Assembly: GCA_035507035.1 (NCBI GenBank)
Contig: DATJOJ010000048.1
Span: 372,001-436,000 of the forward strand
Direction: 5' to 3'
Length of the DNA: 64,000 nucleotides
Source: DATJOJ01 sp035507035
Lineage (GTDB): Bacteria > Acidobacteriota > Terriglobia > Terriglobales > Acidobacteriaceae
The notes under the pieces are model-generated. The model ran no database searches. It saw only the letters and a list, made by a program, of their open reading frames with translations, and was not told where the DNA came from. Shown piece by piece: positions 43,935 through 51,932 of the stretch (the first letter of the stretch is position 1; each line of letters begins with the position of its first letter). Both the position numbers and the translations under genes were made by a program.

Positions 43935-44372
43935 TCAGTAATGAGCGTGCCGATGCGGTGAAACCGTACCCGGCGAGCTCATAACCAGGCGCCCATGGCG
44001 AACTCCCTTGGTGCTGATCAGTTTGTCGGCAAGTTGTTGAACACCGCGGGACCGACCGCGCAGGAGCACCACTTCAAGGCACGTATCGTGGTCCAGATGC
44101 GCATGCAGCGTAGAGATAACGACTTCGTGATGTTGATGCTGGAGATCAGCCAGTTTTTCTGGAAGAAGACGGGTGTGATGATCATAGATCAGCGTGACGG
44201 TTCCGACGACCAGAGCTTTCGAGGCCACGACCGCCGTTCCAACCAGCCGGTCCCGGATCAGGTCGCGAAAGGCTTCGGATCGGTTATCGTAGCCTTTCTC
44301 AGCGATGAACTTGTCAAAACGATCGAGCAGATCCGACTCCAACGACACTCCGATTCTGCTGAGCTGCGCCAT
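43935..44372 (-). CDS. nikR: Nickel-responsive transcriptional regulator NikR
   Basis: The 145-residue protein is a ribbon-helix-helix regulator (RIGVSLESDLLDRFD near residues 6-20) joined to an ACT-like metal-binding domain. The square-planar nickel ligands are all present: His79, then H-A-H (His90, His92) and Cys98 in D-T-C-L-E. With nickel bound it represses nickel uptake genes. The start has GGATGAGG upstream. The downstream TonB-dependent receptor on the same strand is its most likely target. Confidence 0.95.
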   Translation of the reverse strand: MAQLSRIGVSLESDLLDRFDKFIAEKGYDNRSEAFRDLIRDRLVGTAVVASKALVVGTVTLIYDHHTRLLPEKLADLQHQHHEVVISTLHAHLDHDTCLEVVLLRGRSRGVQQLADKLISTKGVRHGRLVMSSPGTVSPHRHAHY

Positions 44373-44478
44373 GGATGCCTCATCCAGAAAACTTTGGTTC
44401 TAGCGTAGCACGTTTAACAGATGGAGTAACACGCTCGTTCCCGCGTGCCCGAAGTCCAGCAAATAATAATGTCGGCGC

Positions 44479-44513
44479 ACCCCTCATCCCATCCGGGGAC
44501 AGACGCGAGGGGT
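44479..44513 (-). terminator. Weak hairpin after the LysE-type pseudogene
   Basis: ACCCCTC (44479-44485) pairs with GAGGGGT (44507-44513) just beyond the minus-strand stop at 44521. A T-rich stretch appears only after a ten-base gap, so termination is uncertain. Confidence 0.35.
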
Positions 44514-44520
44514 CGGGGCA

Positions 44521-45149
44521 TTACTTCGCATCCGCCACAGCCACATACGCTCCCAGCCCAATCAGTGTCAACCCAGTCGCCATCCGTTGCCTTCGTCTCA
44601 GCTTCGCAGACGATCGCAGCCGCGCACCGATCGGAGCCGCCATAAGGGTTACGATTAAGTCGCACAAAGTATTCAGGCTCACCGAGATCGCTCCCAGCGC
44701 GAGAAACTGCCAGAACACTCCGCCGCTGGCCCGGTTGACGAATTGTGGGATGAACGCCAGAAAGAACAACGCCGTCTTCGGATTCAGCGCTTCCGTAGCA
44801 ATCCCCTGCCAGAAAGGGCTGCGACGCGTCGTCGCCTCGTCTTGCACGATGCCGGTATCTCTCGCGCGCTCAGGAGCATCCGTACTCCCAGATAAACCAA
44901 GTACGCCGCGCCTGCATACTTGACGACGGAAAATGCCACAGCTGATGTAGCCAACACCAGCGACAGCCCCGTAGCTGCGGCCACAACATGCACCAACCCT
45001 CCACAAAATGTTCCTAAAGACGACAACACGCCTTCCCGCCGTCCTCCGGCCAGCGTGCGCGCCAGCACATAAAGCATTCCTGGCCCGGGTGCGACTGCCA
45101 ACAGCGTTGCCGCGCCAAGAAAAAGAACTAGACGATGCGCTTCGAACAT
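44521..45149 (-). pseudogene. LysE/RhtB-type amino acid exporter, frameshifted
   Basis: The N-terminal half (start 45149) reads like a RhtB-family exporter (ATLLAVAPGPGMLYVLARTL, GAAYLVYLGVRMLL), but its frame fails near 44858-44870 within a GCGCGC run. The C-terminal half continues in another frame with the family's A-L-N-P-K-T-A-L-F-F-L-A-F-I-P-Q-F-V and final membrane helices to the stop at 44521. One base inserted or deleted in the run restores a full six-helix protein of about 209 residues. Either a recent pseudogene, a phase-variable gene or an assembly error. Confidence 0.8.
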
Positions 45150-45204
45150 GCTGGCATTCTATCGGAGACCGCAAGCACTCGGCGCGAATCGGGTAGCATA
45201 AAGC

Positions 45205-45954
45205 GTGCCCCAGACAGATCCTCCCCGGCGAGTTGGCTTGGCCCGCGCGCTCTCGAAGGCAGGATATTGCTCGCGCTCCACAGCTTTCGAACTCGTTCGC
45301 GCCGGACGTGTCCGCTCGAACGGGGTGGTGGTCCGCGATCCCGAGCGGCCAGTTCAGGTTGCGCACGATCACATCGAGATCGATGGCCATGCACTTTCCG
45401 CGCCGGCCAAGCTCTATCTGATGTTGAATAAGCCACGCGGCGTGGTCACGACCGCCTCCGACGAAAAGGGCCGGGGAACCGTCTACGCATATCTCGACCC
45501 AAACCTTCCTTGGGTTGCCCCCGTTGGCCGTCTCGATAAAGCCAGCGAGGGTCTTCTGCTCCTGACCAACGATTCCGAATGGGCCGCCCGTGTCACCGCC
45601 CCCGAAACGCACCTCGATAAGACCTATCACGTGCAGATCGGCAGCCTTTCTGACGAACGGATCATCGAAGCTCTGACCCGCGGAATCTCGATGGATGGCG
45701 AACTCCTCAGAGCAAAAAGTTCCCGCCTGTTGCGTCAGGGAGACAAGAACTCGTGGCTCGAGATTGTGCTCGACGAAGGCAAAAACCGGCAGATTCGTCG
45801 CATGCTCACGGCCTTGGGAATCGAGGTGCTGCGGCTGGTTCGAGTCGCAGTCGGCCCGTTGCCCTTGGGCACACTGAAAAAAGGATCGTCACGGTCTTTG
45901 ACCGTCGCAGAAAAAGCAGAACTAGACGCCGCCATGGATCGCAAAACCAAATGA
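45205..45954 (+). CDS. RsuA/RluB-family pseudouridine synthase
   Basis: A 249-residue rRNA-modifying enzyme. It has an N-terminal S4 RNA-binding domain (RVGLARALSKAGYCSRS to about residue 65), then the catalytic domain with the essential Asp in P-V-G-R-L-D-K-A-S-E-G-L-L-L-L-T-N-D (about 109-126) and the C-terminal K-N-R-Q-I-R-R-M-L. Members convert a specific uridine in 16S or 23S rRNA to pseudouridine; which one cannot be told here. GTG start. The photolyase ATG overlaps its stop by four bases (ATGA). Confidence 0.93.
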   Translation: MPQTDPPRRVGLARALSKAGYCSRSTAFELVRAGRVRSNGVVVRDPERPVQVAHDHIEIDGHALSAPAKLYLMLNKPRGVVTTASDEKGRGTVYAYLDPNLPWVAPVGRLDKASEGLLLLTNDSEWAARVTAPETHLDKTYHVQIGSLSDERIIEALTRGISMDGELLRAKSSRLLRQGDKNSWLEIVLDEGKNRQIRRMLTALGIEVLRLVRVAVGPLPLGTLKKGSSRSLTVAEKAELDAAMDRKTK

Positions 45955-47327
45955 ACGCGATTGAAAAACTCAGCCAAAACGCCCGGATTACCGTTCGTCG
46001 GCCCGGCCCTACTGATCCCGATGGCAAGTGCGTGGCGTATTGGATGCAACGCGCCCAACGCGGCATGGACAATCCGGCTCTGGACATTGCCATCGCCCTC
46101 GGCAACGAGTTAGGCAAGCCGGTCGTCGTGTTTTTCGCGCCAGTTCCCTTTTACCCGAACGCAAACCTTCGCCACTATCACTTTCTTCGATCCGCCATCC
46201 CCGATATCGCAAACGAGGTCAACAATCGTCGCGCAGGATTTGTGCTTCGAGCTTTTCCCGATCACAGCCTGTTGAAATTTTCCGAGGATGTCCGGGCAGC
46301 CATCGTCGTTGGAGACGAAAATCCCCTGCGCGAGACGGAACATTGGCGAGAGCGCGCGGCATCGCGCCTCAAAGTCCCGCTGTGGACAGTCGATTCCGAT
46401 GTTATTGTTCCGTCGCGGCTGTTCCACAAAGAACAGTACGCCGCCCGCACCATTCGCCCGCGTATTCACGCCCTGCTGCCTGAATTTCTGAAACCGTCAA
46501 AAAATCTGAAAGCGCAAGTCCCCTGGACCAAGCCTCGCGGGCTTGGTTCGCTTCCACTGGATGATGACTTCACTGCGCCGTGGAACCTGGATGGAACGGT
46601 TTCAGCCGTTCCGGCGTGGCAGGGCGGCAGCCGGCAGGCCACTCGAATTCTCCGCGAATTCGTTCGCAAGCGGCTAGAAGGATATCCGCACGATCGCAAT
46701 CATCCAGAATGCGATGGCACCAGCCGGCTTTCGCCATACCTGCATTTCGGTCATATCAGCCCGCTGACCGTCGCGTTGGCGGTTCAAAAAGCGTCCGCCT
46801 CCAAGAAAGCCAGGGACGCGTTCCTGGAACAACTAATCGTGCGCCGCGAACTAGCCATCAATTTTGTTCGCTTCAATCCTTCGTACGATTCGTTTGAATC
46901 CATGGAGCGCTGGGCTGATCGATCGTTTTCGCAACACGCCCGCGATCAGCGTTCTGTCTTATACAACGAAAAGCAATTGCAGAATGCCGAAACCCACGAC
47001 CCCTTATGGAACGCGGCACAGAAGCAACTGGTACTCACTGGCTGGATGCACAACTACATGCGGATGTATTGGGCGAAGAAAATTCTGGAATGGAGTCCAT
47101 CCGTGTCGCTAGCCTATCAACGCGCAGTCGGGCTTAACGACCGTTACGAACTCGATGGCCGCGATCCCAACGGCTATGCCGGAATTGCCTGGGCCATCGT
47201 GGGCAAGCATGACCGCCCGTGGTTCGAGCGCCCAGTCTTCGGACAGATCCGCTACATGTCCTACGAGAGCACTTCACGGAAATTTGATTCGAAGAAGTAC
47301 ATCCGCGAAATCGAGCAGTTGGAGTAA
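45951..47327 (+). CDS. phr: Class II CPD photolyase
   Basis: This 458-residue flavoprotein repairs UV cyclobutane pyrimidine dimers with blue light. It has an N-terminal Rossmann domain (CVAYWMQRAQRGMDNPAL) and a C-terminal FAD helical domain with LSPYLHFGHISP, LTGWMHNYMRMYWAKKILEW and L-N-D-R-Y-E-L-D-G-R-D-P-N-G-Y-A-G, the signatures of the class II group found in archaea, myxobacteria and plants. The ATG overlaps the upstream stop, so the two genes are translationally coupled. An in-frame upstream extension would lie within the synthase gene and is rejected. Confidence 0.95.
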   Translation: MNAIEKLSQNARITVRRPGPTDPDGKCVAYWMQRAQRGMDNPALDIAIALGNELGKPVVVFFAPVPFYPNANLRHYHFLRSAIPDIANEVNNRRAGFVLRAFPDHSLLKFSEDVRAAIVVGDENPLRETEHWRERAASRLKVPLWTVDSDVIVPSRLFHKEQYAARTIRPRIHALLPEFLKPSKNLKAQVPWTKPRGLGSLPLDDDFTAPWNLDGTVSAVPAWQGGSRQATRILREFVRKRLEGYPHDRNHPECDGTSRLSPYLHFGHISPLTVALAVQKASASKKARDAFLEQLIVRRELAINFVRFNPSYDSFESMERWADRSFSQHARDQRSVLYNEKQLQNAETHDPLWNAAQKQLVLTGWMHNYMRMYWAKKILEWSPSVSLAYQRAVGLNDRYELDGRDPNGYAGIAWAIVGKHDRPWFERPVFGQIRYMSYESTSRKFDSKKYIREIEQLE

Positions 47328-47336
47328 AGGCTTTGG

Positions 47337-47909
47337 TTACTTCGCCGGAGAAACCGCCATGAATGGCATGCCAGCGGCGACCTTGGTGGCGAGTTCCAAT
47401 TGCTGAACATCGTTGGTGGTGAAGTCCGGGCCGGCGGATCCAGCATCGAAACCCTTGCGGGAAACTTGGATCACGCCCAGAACTTTCCGCTCGGGCGTAA
47501 GCACCGCCGCCGACATGAGTTTCTGGATGGCGGAATTCTCGGATTCGTCTTGCTCCTCCGGTCCCGTTAGCTTGACCGTCTCGAACACCCGCGCATGCCT
47601 CACTTTGGTGAAGCTATTGAATAGCTCGGTCTTTTTCGTGCTGGCCGTATGCGCCGCGACCGACGAAGAACTCGACACTGGGATCGATCCCGCTGTCTTG
47701 AGCTGTTCGGGGAAGAGAAACTTGAGCAACCCATGCTCCAGCCGCATCAAAGCGACTTCCTTGGGGCGTACACCAAACATCTTGGCCAAGGCCGCGCAAA
47801 ACTTATCGGGGGTGCGAGCCTGTCCCAGCACGTACTCAAGAGATCGATCGGGCGCCAGGGCTGCACTCGCTGCAGAGAACCCTTGCCCGGAGCGTGTAGT
47901 TTCCGCCAT
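47337..47909 (-). CDS. GAF-like domain protein
   Basis: The 190-residue product has a predicted GAF fold: SLEYVLGQARTPDKFCAALA start, E-V-A-L-M-R-L-E-H-G-L-L-K-F-L-F-P strand pair, S-A-A-V-L-T-P-E-R-K-V-L-G-V-I-Q-V-S-R-K-G near 143-163, and a C-terminal helix F-T-T-N-D-V-Q-Q-L-E-L-A-T-K-V. It is soluble and lacks an output domain, so it may sense a small ligand and act through a partner. Start M at 47909 follows GCGGG; a GTG-to-ATG extension of five residues is possible. Palindromes just upstream may regulate it. Confidence 0.65.
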   Translation of the reverse strand: MAETTRSGQGFSAASAALAPDRSLEYVLGQARTPDKFCAALAKMFGVRPKEVALMRLEHGLLKFLFPEQLKTAGSIPVSSSSSVAAHTASTKKTELFNSFTKVRHARVFETVKLTGPEEQDESENSAIQKLMSAAVLTPERKVLGVIQVSRKGFDAGSAGPDFTTNDVQQLELATKVAAGMPFMAVSPAK

Positions 47910-47941
47910 AGTGACCCGCGTCAATGCCGTGCTGTGTAAGG

Positions 47942-47974
47942 GTTACGCAGTAACACCCGTCACCATGGTGACGG
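47942..47974 (-). promoter_or_regulatory. Tandem perfect palindromes upstream of the GAF-like gene
   Basis: GTTAC-GCA-GTAAC (47942-47954) is followed by the perfect 18-base palindrome CCGTCACCATGGTGACGG (47957-47974). No T-tract follows, so an operator pair is more likely than a terminator. Confidence 0.45.
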
Positions 47975-48033
47975 TTCGTCTCCGCTCCGGCAAGTTACCG
48001 AGGTACCCCCCGCCGAGGCAGCGAGAAATCAGC

Positions 48034-48411
48034 CTAATCCCGCGTTAGCGGATAGCCTTTTTCCCGCCATTCCCGAATCCCGCCGTCCATCGAAATCACG
48101 TTCGTATAGCCCATTTTTTTCAAATTGTCGGCTGCCAGTGCCGAACGGAAGCCTCCGCCGCAATAAAGAATCATCTTCGCATTTACGTCGGGTACCCGCT
48201 GTTCGATGTCGCGTTCAATGATTCCCTTGCCTAGCGAAATCGCTCCCGGCAGATGGTCCTTGGCGAACTCGCTCGCCTCGCGGACATCAATCAGCAAGAA
48301 TTTATCACCGCGATCGAGCTTCGATTTCACCTCGTCAACCGTCGTTTCCTGAATTCGCGTGCGCGCATCGTCGACGATCTTGAGAAATCGTGGGGGATGC
48401 TGGTGTGCCAT
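48034..48411 (-). CDS. Rhodanese-domain sulfurtransferase
   Basis: A 125-residue single-domain rhodanese. The strand F-L-L-I-D-V-R-E-A-S-E-F (residues 38-49) and active loop L-Y-C-G-G-G-F-R-S (near 82-90, catalytic Cys) are clear. It carries persulfide sulfur on Cys for transfer to acceptors such as cyanide or thiols in the cytoplasm. The ATG at 48411 was preferred because GGAGG precedes it by five bases; an earlier in-frame ATG is four codons upstream. Confidence 0.9.
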   Translation of the reverse strand: MAHQHPPRFLKIVDDARTRIQETTVDEVKSKLDRGDKFLLIDVREASEFAKDHLPGAISLGKGIIERDIEQRVPDVNAKMILYCGGGFRSALAADNLKKMGYTNVISMDGGIREWREKGYPLTRD

Positions 48412-48507
48412 GCGGGCCTCCATTTGGTCAGTCGCAGCGGTGGCAGAGATGCCCCCTTCTGCATCAGTAATTTTAGCTGAGGTAGATTTCGAAGGCGCTG
48501 CCGGGCC

Positions 48508-48933
48508 TTAAGCCTCCGAAGCCGGCTTCGATACTTCTGACGAGCCGCCTTCGGTGAACACCGCGTCGGGCGCGACGACCGTGGCTGCCGCCCCTTGCAG
48601 CATGCTATCGAGATCGGTCTGTAACTGGCTGCGGTCTTTTTCCGCCAGATTCTGGAACTCAAAGGGCTGCAGATACCCCTGCGTCGCCCACATTGGAAAT
48701 AGCGCCCGCGCGTGGCTACGAATCGTTGTACTGCGCAGGTGAAAAATTACCTCGATGCCAATGCCCTCATCCAACGGCCTCTCCATGTGCATCAAGCCGC
48801 CCGTAACCGAGATCTGATGCAGCTTGGCGCGAACCTGTCGTCCATTTTCCAGTCGCACCAACGCCAATACCGTTCCACCGAGTTTCACCCGGACCGGACG
48901 AGTCGCGGCGCCCCTCTGGACAGGCGATTGCAT
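48508..48933 (-). CDS. PilZ-domain protein
   Basis: From the ATG at 48933 the protein has 141 residues. It has the PilZ beta-barrel pattern, with V-R-V-K-L-G-G-T-V near the N-terminus and the second motif as I-S-V-T-G-G-L (like D/NxSxxG) near residue 43, but no clear RxxxR, so c-di-GMP binding is uncertain. The C-terminus is low-complexity. A longer reading to 49071 overlaps the promoter of the regulator gene and is less likely. It is divergent from the Crp/Fnr gene. Confidence 0.7.
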   Translation of the reverse strand: MQSPVQRGAATRPVRVKLGGTVLALVRLENGRQVRAKLHQISVTGGLMHMERPLDEGIGIEVIFHLRSTTIRSHARALFPMWATQGYLQPFEFQNLAEKDRSQLQTDLDSMLQGAAATVVAPDAVFTEGGSSEVSKPASEA

Positions 48934-49113
48934 TGTAAAACTATGGCATCCTGTCATCGCCCTATGGCAGATTACGAAAGATGAGGCTCCAATGCCTGCG
49001 CAGAAGTGCATGGTCTTTCGGACCTCGGCGGGGACAACAAGCCTAAAACAGCGCCAAATGCGGCAGATCACGTTAATTAGTGATATATTCGCCTCTGGGA
49101 AGGTGCTCCGGGC

Positions 49114-49830
49114 ATGAGTGTGCCCTACGGTCTACAACTTACCGAGAATTGCCTGATCTGCAAACTGCGTCATTCTGGTTTTTTCTGCGATCTTCCCAAG
49201 AACTCACTTGAAGACCTCGAAAAAATCAAGTACGCGAGCGCTTTCCCGCAAGGCGCAATCTTATTCGTGGAAGGCCAAGCCGCCCGCGGCGCTTACATTA
49301 TCTGCAGCGGAAGAGTGAAGCTGTCGACCACCTCGCGGGACGGCAAAACCCTGATTTTGCGTATCGCGCAAGGCGGCGAGGTCCTCGGCCTCCATGCCAC
49401 CGTTTCTGGGAAGCCTTACGAACTTACGGCTGAAACCCTGCAACCCTGCCAACTCGACTTCATCAAGCGCGACGACTTTCTGCGTTTTCTGCAAAATCAC
49501 GCGGATGCGTGTCTGACTGCCGCGCAGCATCTCAGCCAGAATTGTCAGGATGCTTACGAGATGATCCGTTCCCTCGGTCTCTCGCACTCTGTCTCTGAAA
49601 AACTCGCCCGGTTGCTGCTGGAATGGGCTTCGGATGGCGAGACCACGAAAGACGGAATTCGCATCAAGATTGCTCTCACTCACGAAGAGATTGCGCAATT
49701 AATCGGTACTTCGCGGGAAACTGTAACGCGTGTTTTGAGCGAATTCCGTGAGCACCATCTGGCCCACCTGCACGGATCAACTCTGCTCATCCAGAATAAG
49801 ATCGGCTTGGAAAAACTGATCGGCTCTTAG
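49114..49830 (+). CDS. Crp/Fnr-family regulator with FNR-like cysteines
   Basis: The 238-residue protein has the cyclic-nucleotide-binding fold followed by a winged helix-turn-helix (about 165-235). Cysteines 13, 16 and 25 plus Cys112 match the FNR arrangement for a [4Fe-4S] oxygen or NO sensor. The recognition helix reads T-S-R-E-T-V-T-R-V-L, like CRP (R, E and R spacing), not the FNR E-x-x-S-R pattern, so a TGTGA target is expected. Two perfect TGTGA-N6-TCACA sites occur in the window. The genes downstream encode a CuA protein and a cytochrome c. Confidence 0.9.
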   Translation: MSVPYGLQLTENCLICKLRHSGFFCDLPKNSLEDLEKIKYASAFPQGAILFVEGQAARGAYIICSGRVKLSTTSRDGKTLILRIAQGGEVLGLHATVSGKPYELTAETLQPCQLDFIKRDDFLRFLQNHADACLTAAQHLSQNCQDAYEMIRSLGLSHSVSEKLARLLLEWASDGETTKDGIRIKIALTHEEIAQLIGTSRETVTRVLSEFREHHLAHLHGSTLLIQNKIGLEKLIGS

Positions 49831-50003
49831 TTACGGCTCAGTCTGATCTCCTCATTGGCCTCATCCCGACAGCTTGCGCTTTCACCAGTGGGCCGAGGGA
49901 TCTCAAAACCCAATAGCTTAGTTTCTTGGGCGCCCGTTTGCTGCTTTCTCTTGTCACCCCTCCGCGACTCCAGCATCATTAAAATTGATATAGTGAGCAC
50001 TCA

Positions 50004-50531
50004 ATGAAATGGCGACGCCTCCAGTTTCCCGTGGCAGTTCTCGCTTTTGCCCTGCTCTGGTTCTGCGTCCGCTTCCCTTATCAAGTCCTGGGCATTGCCG
50101 AAAGGCTTTTGAGCGGTCCCAATCAGGTCGACTCTCTACGCTTGCATTTGAACGGCGAGTTCGTGGAAAGCAATCTGGGAACAGCCGTCGACCCTGATGG
50201 TTCGGTAACCGTTCGACTCATCGCCCAGCAATTCCTTTTTGTTCCCCATTGTGTGACTGTGCCCGCTGGGCGCCCGGTCCGCTTCCGTATCACCAGTGCC
50301 GACGTCGTTCATCGCTTCACAGTCTTACAGACCGACCACGCCATCGAAGTTGTGCCCAACCACGTGAACGAATCGGAAATGGAATTTAATGCTCCCGGTG
50401 AATACAAGGCTCCGTGTCACGAATTTTGTGGCGCCGGTCATTACGACATGCGTTCGCGTGTCGTCGTCCTCGCCCAGGACCAATTTCCCAAGCTTGCGCC
50501 AGAAGAGAGGTTGACCTGTGCCTCTCCTTAA
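50004..50531 (+). CDS. CuA domain protein, cytochrome oxidase subunit II-like
   Basis: A 175-residue membrane-anchored cupredoxin. One N-terminal helix (FPVAVLAFALLWFCVRF) precedes the CuA domain. Copper ligands are present: His in V-V-H-R-F, and C-H-E-F-C-G-A-G-H-Y-D-M (Cys-x3-Cys-x3-His-x2-Met). It resembles the short subunit II of ba3-type oxidases. No subunit I gene follows, so it is an orphan in this window. It overlaps the cytochrome c gene by 14 bases, indicating tight coupling. Confidence 0.88.
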   Translation: MKWRRLQFPVAVLAFALLWFCVRFPYQVLGIAERLLSGPNQVDSLRLHLNGEFVESNLGTAVDPDGSVTVRLIAQQFLFVPHCVTVPAGRPVRFRITSADVVHRFTVLQTDHAIEVVPNHVNESEMEFNAPGEYKAPCHEFCGAGHYDMRSRVVVLAQDQFPKLAPEERLTCASP

Positions 50532-51285
50532 TCCATGGCCGGTACTCGCGGCAAGATTTCCATCCGGCAAGATTGCTCTTGGCTTAGGCGCATTGCTCGC
50601 GCTCACGGGAGTTTCCTTGCAGTCGAGCACACCATCTCAGCCTCCGCTTCGCGTCCCCTCCAACATTGCCTGGACGGATGACACAATTACCACCGCGAAC
50701 AGTGGAGACGCCGTGCGCGGGCTCGTGATCGCCCGACGCTGCGAGCGTTGTCACGGACATGAAGGCTTCGCGAGCGACCCCCTCGTGCCCAACCTCGCCG
50801 GCATCGACCGATTAGCCATGTGGAAACAGATGAACGATTTTCGCGCCGGAAAACGCCAATCGATCATCATGGAAGCCATCGCCAATGAGCTTTCGGCCCG
50901 CGACTATTCCGACCTAGCTGCCTATTTTTCGATGCTGCCCACCTACGCCGATCCTGGAGATCCACGCTCTTTTCCCCAAACCCCACCGCAGTCGTTTCAC
51001 GCGGGTGTTGCCGCACGACTTGTCATCGCCGGCGATGGCCAGCGCGGCATTCCGCCTTGCCAAGCTTGTCATGGACCAATCTATCGCTACCGGGGAGCAC
51101 CCTCGCTGATGACCCAAAATGCCCCTTATATTCAGCAGCAGCTCGATTCGTTCGGGGATGGCATGAGGCGCAACGATATCAATATGCCCATGCGCACCAT
51201 CGCCTCAATGCTGACCGCGGAGGAAAAACAAGCTCTCGCCGCGTACTACGGCGCCGGTTACGCAAATTTTCCTAACAATCGGTAG
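50518..51285 (+). CDS. Diheme cytochrome c
   Basis: The 255-residue protein has an N-terminal membrane or signal segment (IALGLGALLALTGVSL) and two haem c sites, C-E-R-C-H (about residues 75-79) and C-Q-A-C-H (about 181-185), each in a c-type domain with distal Met candidates (M-N-D-F-R-A-G-K in domain 1, M-P-M-R in domain 2). The GTG start has AGAGAGG seven bases upstream and lies within the CuA gene. It probably passes electrons to the CuA centre from a periplasmic donor. Confidence 0.9.
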   Translation: MPLLNPWPVLAARFPSGKIALGLGALLALTGVSLQSSTPSQPPLRVPSNIAWTDDTITTANSGDAVRGLVIARRCERCHGHEGFASDPLVPNLAGIDRLAMWKQMNDFRAGKRQSIIMEAIANELSARDYSDLAAYFSMLPTYADPGDPRSFPQTPPQSFHAGVAARLVIAGDGQRGIPPCQACHGPIYRYRGAPSLMTQNAPYIQQQLDSFGDGMRRNDINMPMRTIASMLTAEEKQALAAYYGAGYANFPNNR

Positions 51286-51369
51286 TGTCAATCGGGGTTG
51301 GGATGCCCATCAAATCCCGTGGCCATCCCGCTTTTCCGTATTCGTGTATCACATTCAGTCACCCCCGAA

Positions 51370-51385
51370 TGTGACGCACATCACA
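51370..51385. promoter_or_regulatory. TGTGA-N6-TCACA site
   Basis: TGTGACGCACATCACA is a perfect CRP-type half-site pair lying in the 248-base gap between the cytochrome c gene and a PilZ gene. It is a natural target for the Crp/Fnr protein encoded about 2 kb upstream. Confidence 0.5.
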
Positions 51386-51533
51386 TCGCGATCGTGCCTT
51401 CGCCCGGCAATCTAGTTTTCTGGCTGGTGATTCCTTCGGGGAACGACGTTGACTGCTACGGCAAGTTACGGCTTCTAGGTTCTGAACCGCGAATACCTCA
51501 TCCGCCGCCTGATAACCATTTTCGGAGGAATCA

Positions 51534-51902
51534 TTGGATCAATCGTGTGTCCCGCCTGTTGAGTCCCGTCGCGTCCGTCGCATACCCCGATACCGCACAG
51601 ATCTCAGGTTGACGGTAACCGTGCTTGGCCGCGACGGTCATTTCGAAACCCATGGATTGTGTAATCAAATTGGCGAGGCGGGGCTCGGCGGGATTATCGG
51701 CAACGAACTTACCATCGGCGAGGTCGTCAATCTACATCTCTATCTCTCTCCTCCATCCCCGCCGCTGCATTTGCGCGCCATCGTTCGTTGGCGAACCCGC
51801 CTACAGCACGGCTTTGAGTTCTTCGGCATTAACGAAGAATTCAGCGTCCAGATTCGCGAATTCTGCAAGCGTCTCAGCGGAAACAATGTCGAGTGCGGGT
51901 GA
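51534..51902 (+). CDS. PilZ-domain protein
   Basis: The 122-residue protein reads as a short PilZ barrel: R-R-I-P-R-Y-R-T-D-L-R-L at residues 15-26 (RxxxR-like) and Q-I-G-E-A-G-L-G-G-I-I near 45-55 in place of the D/NxSxxG motif. TTG start with a strong GGAGG five bases upstream. Preceded by a TGTGA-N6-TCACA site. It may link c-di-GMP to envelope behaviour, but binding motifs are partly degenerate. Confidence 0.75.
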   Translation: MDQSCVPPVESRRVRRIPRYRTDLRLTVTVLGRDGHFETHGLCNQIGEAGLGGIIGNELTIGEVVNLHLYLSPPSPPLHLRAIVRWRTRLQHGFEFFGINEEFSVQIREFCKRLSGNNVECG

Positions 51903-51932
51903 TCGTCCGCGCACAGTTCCTAACACTCTTTT

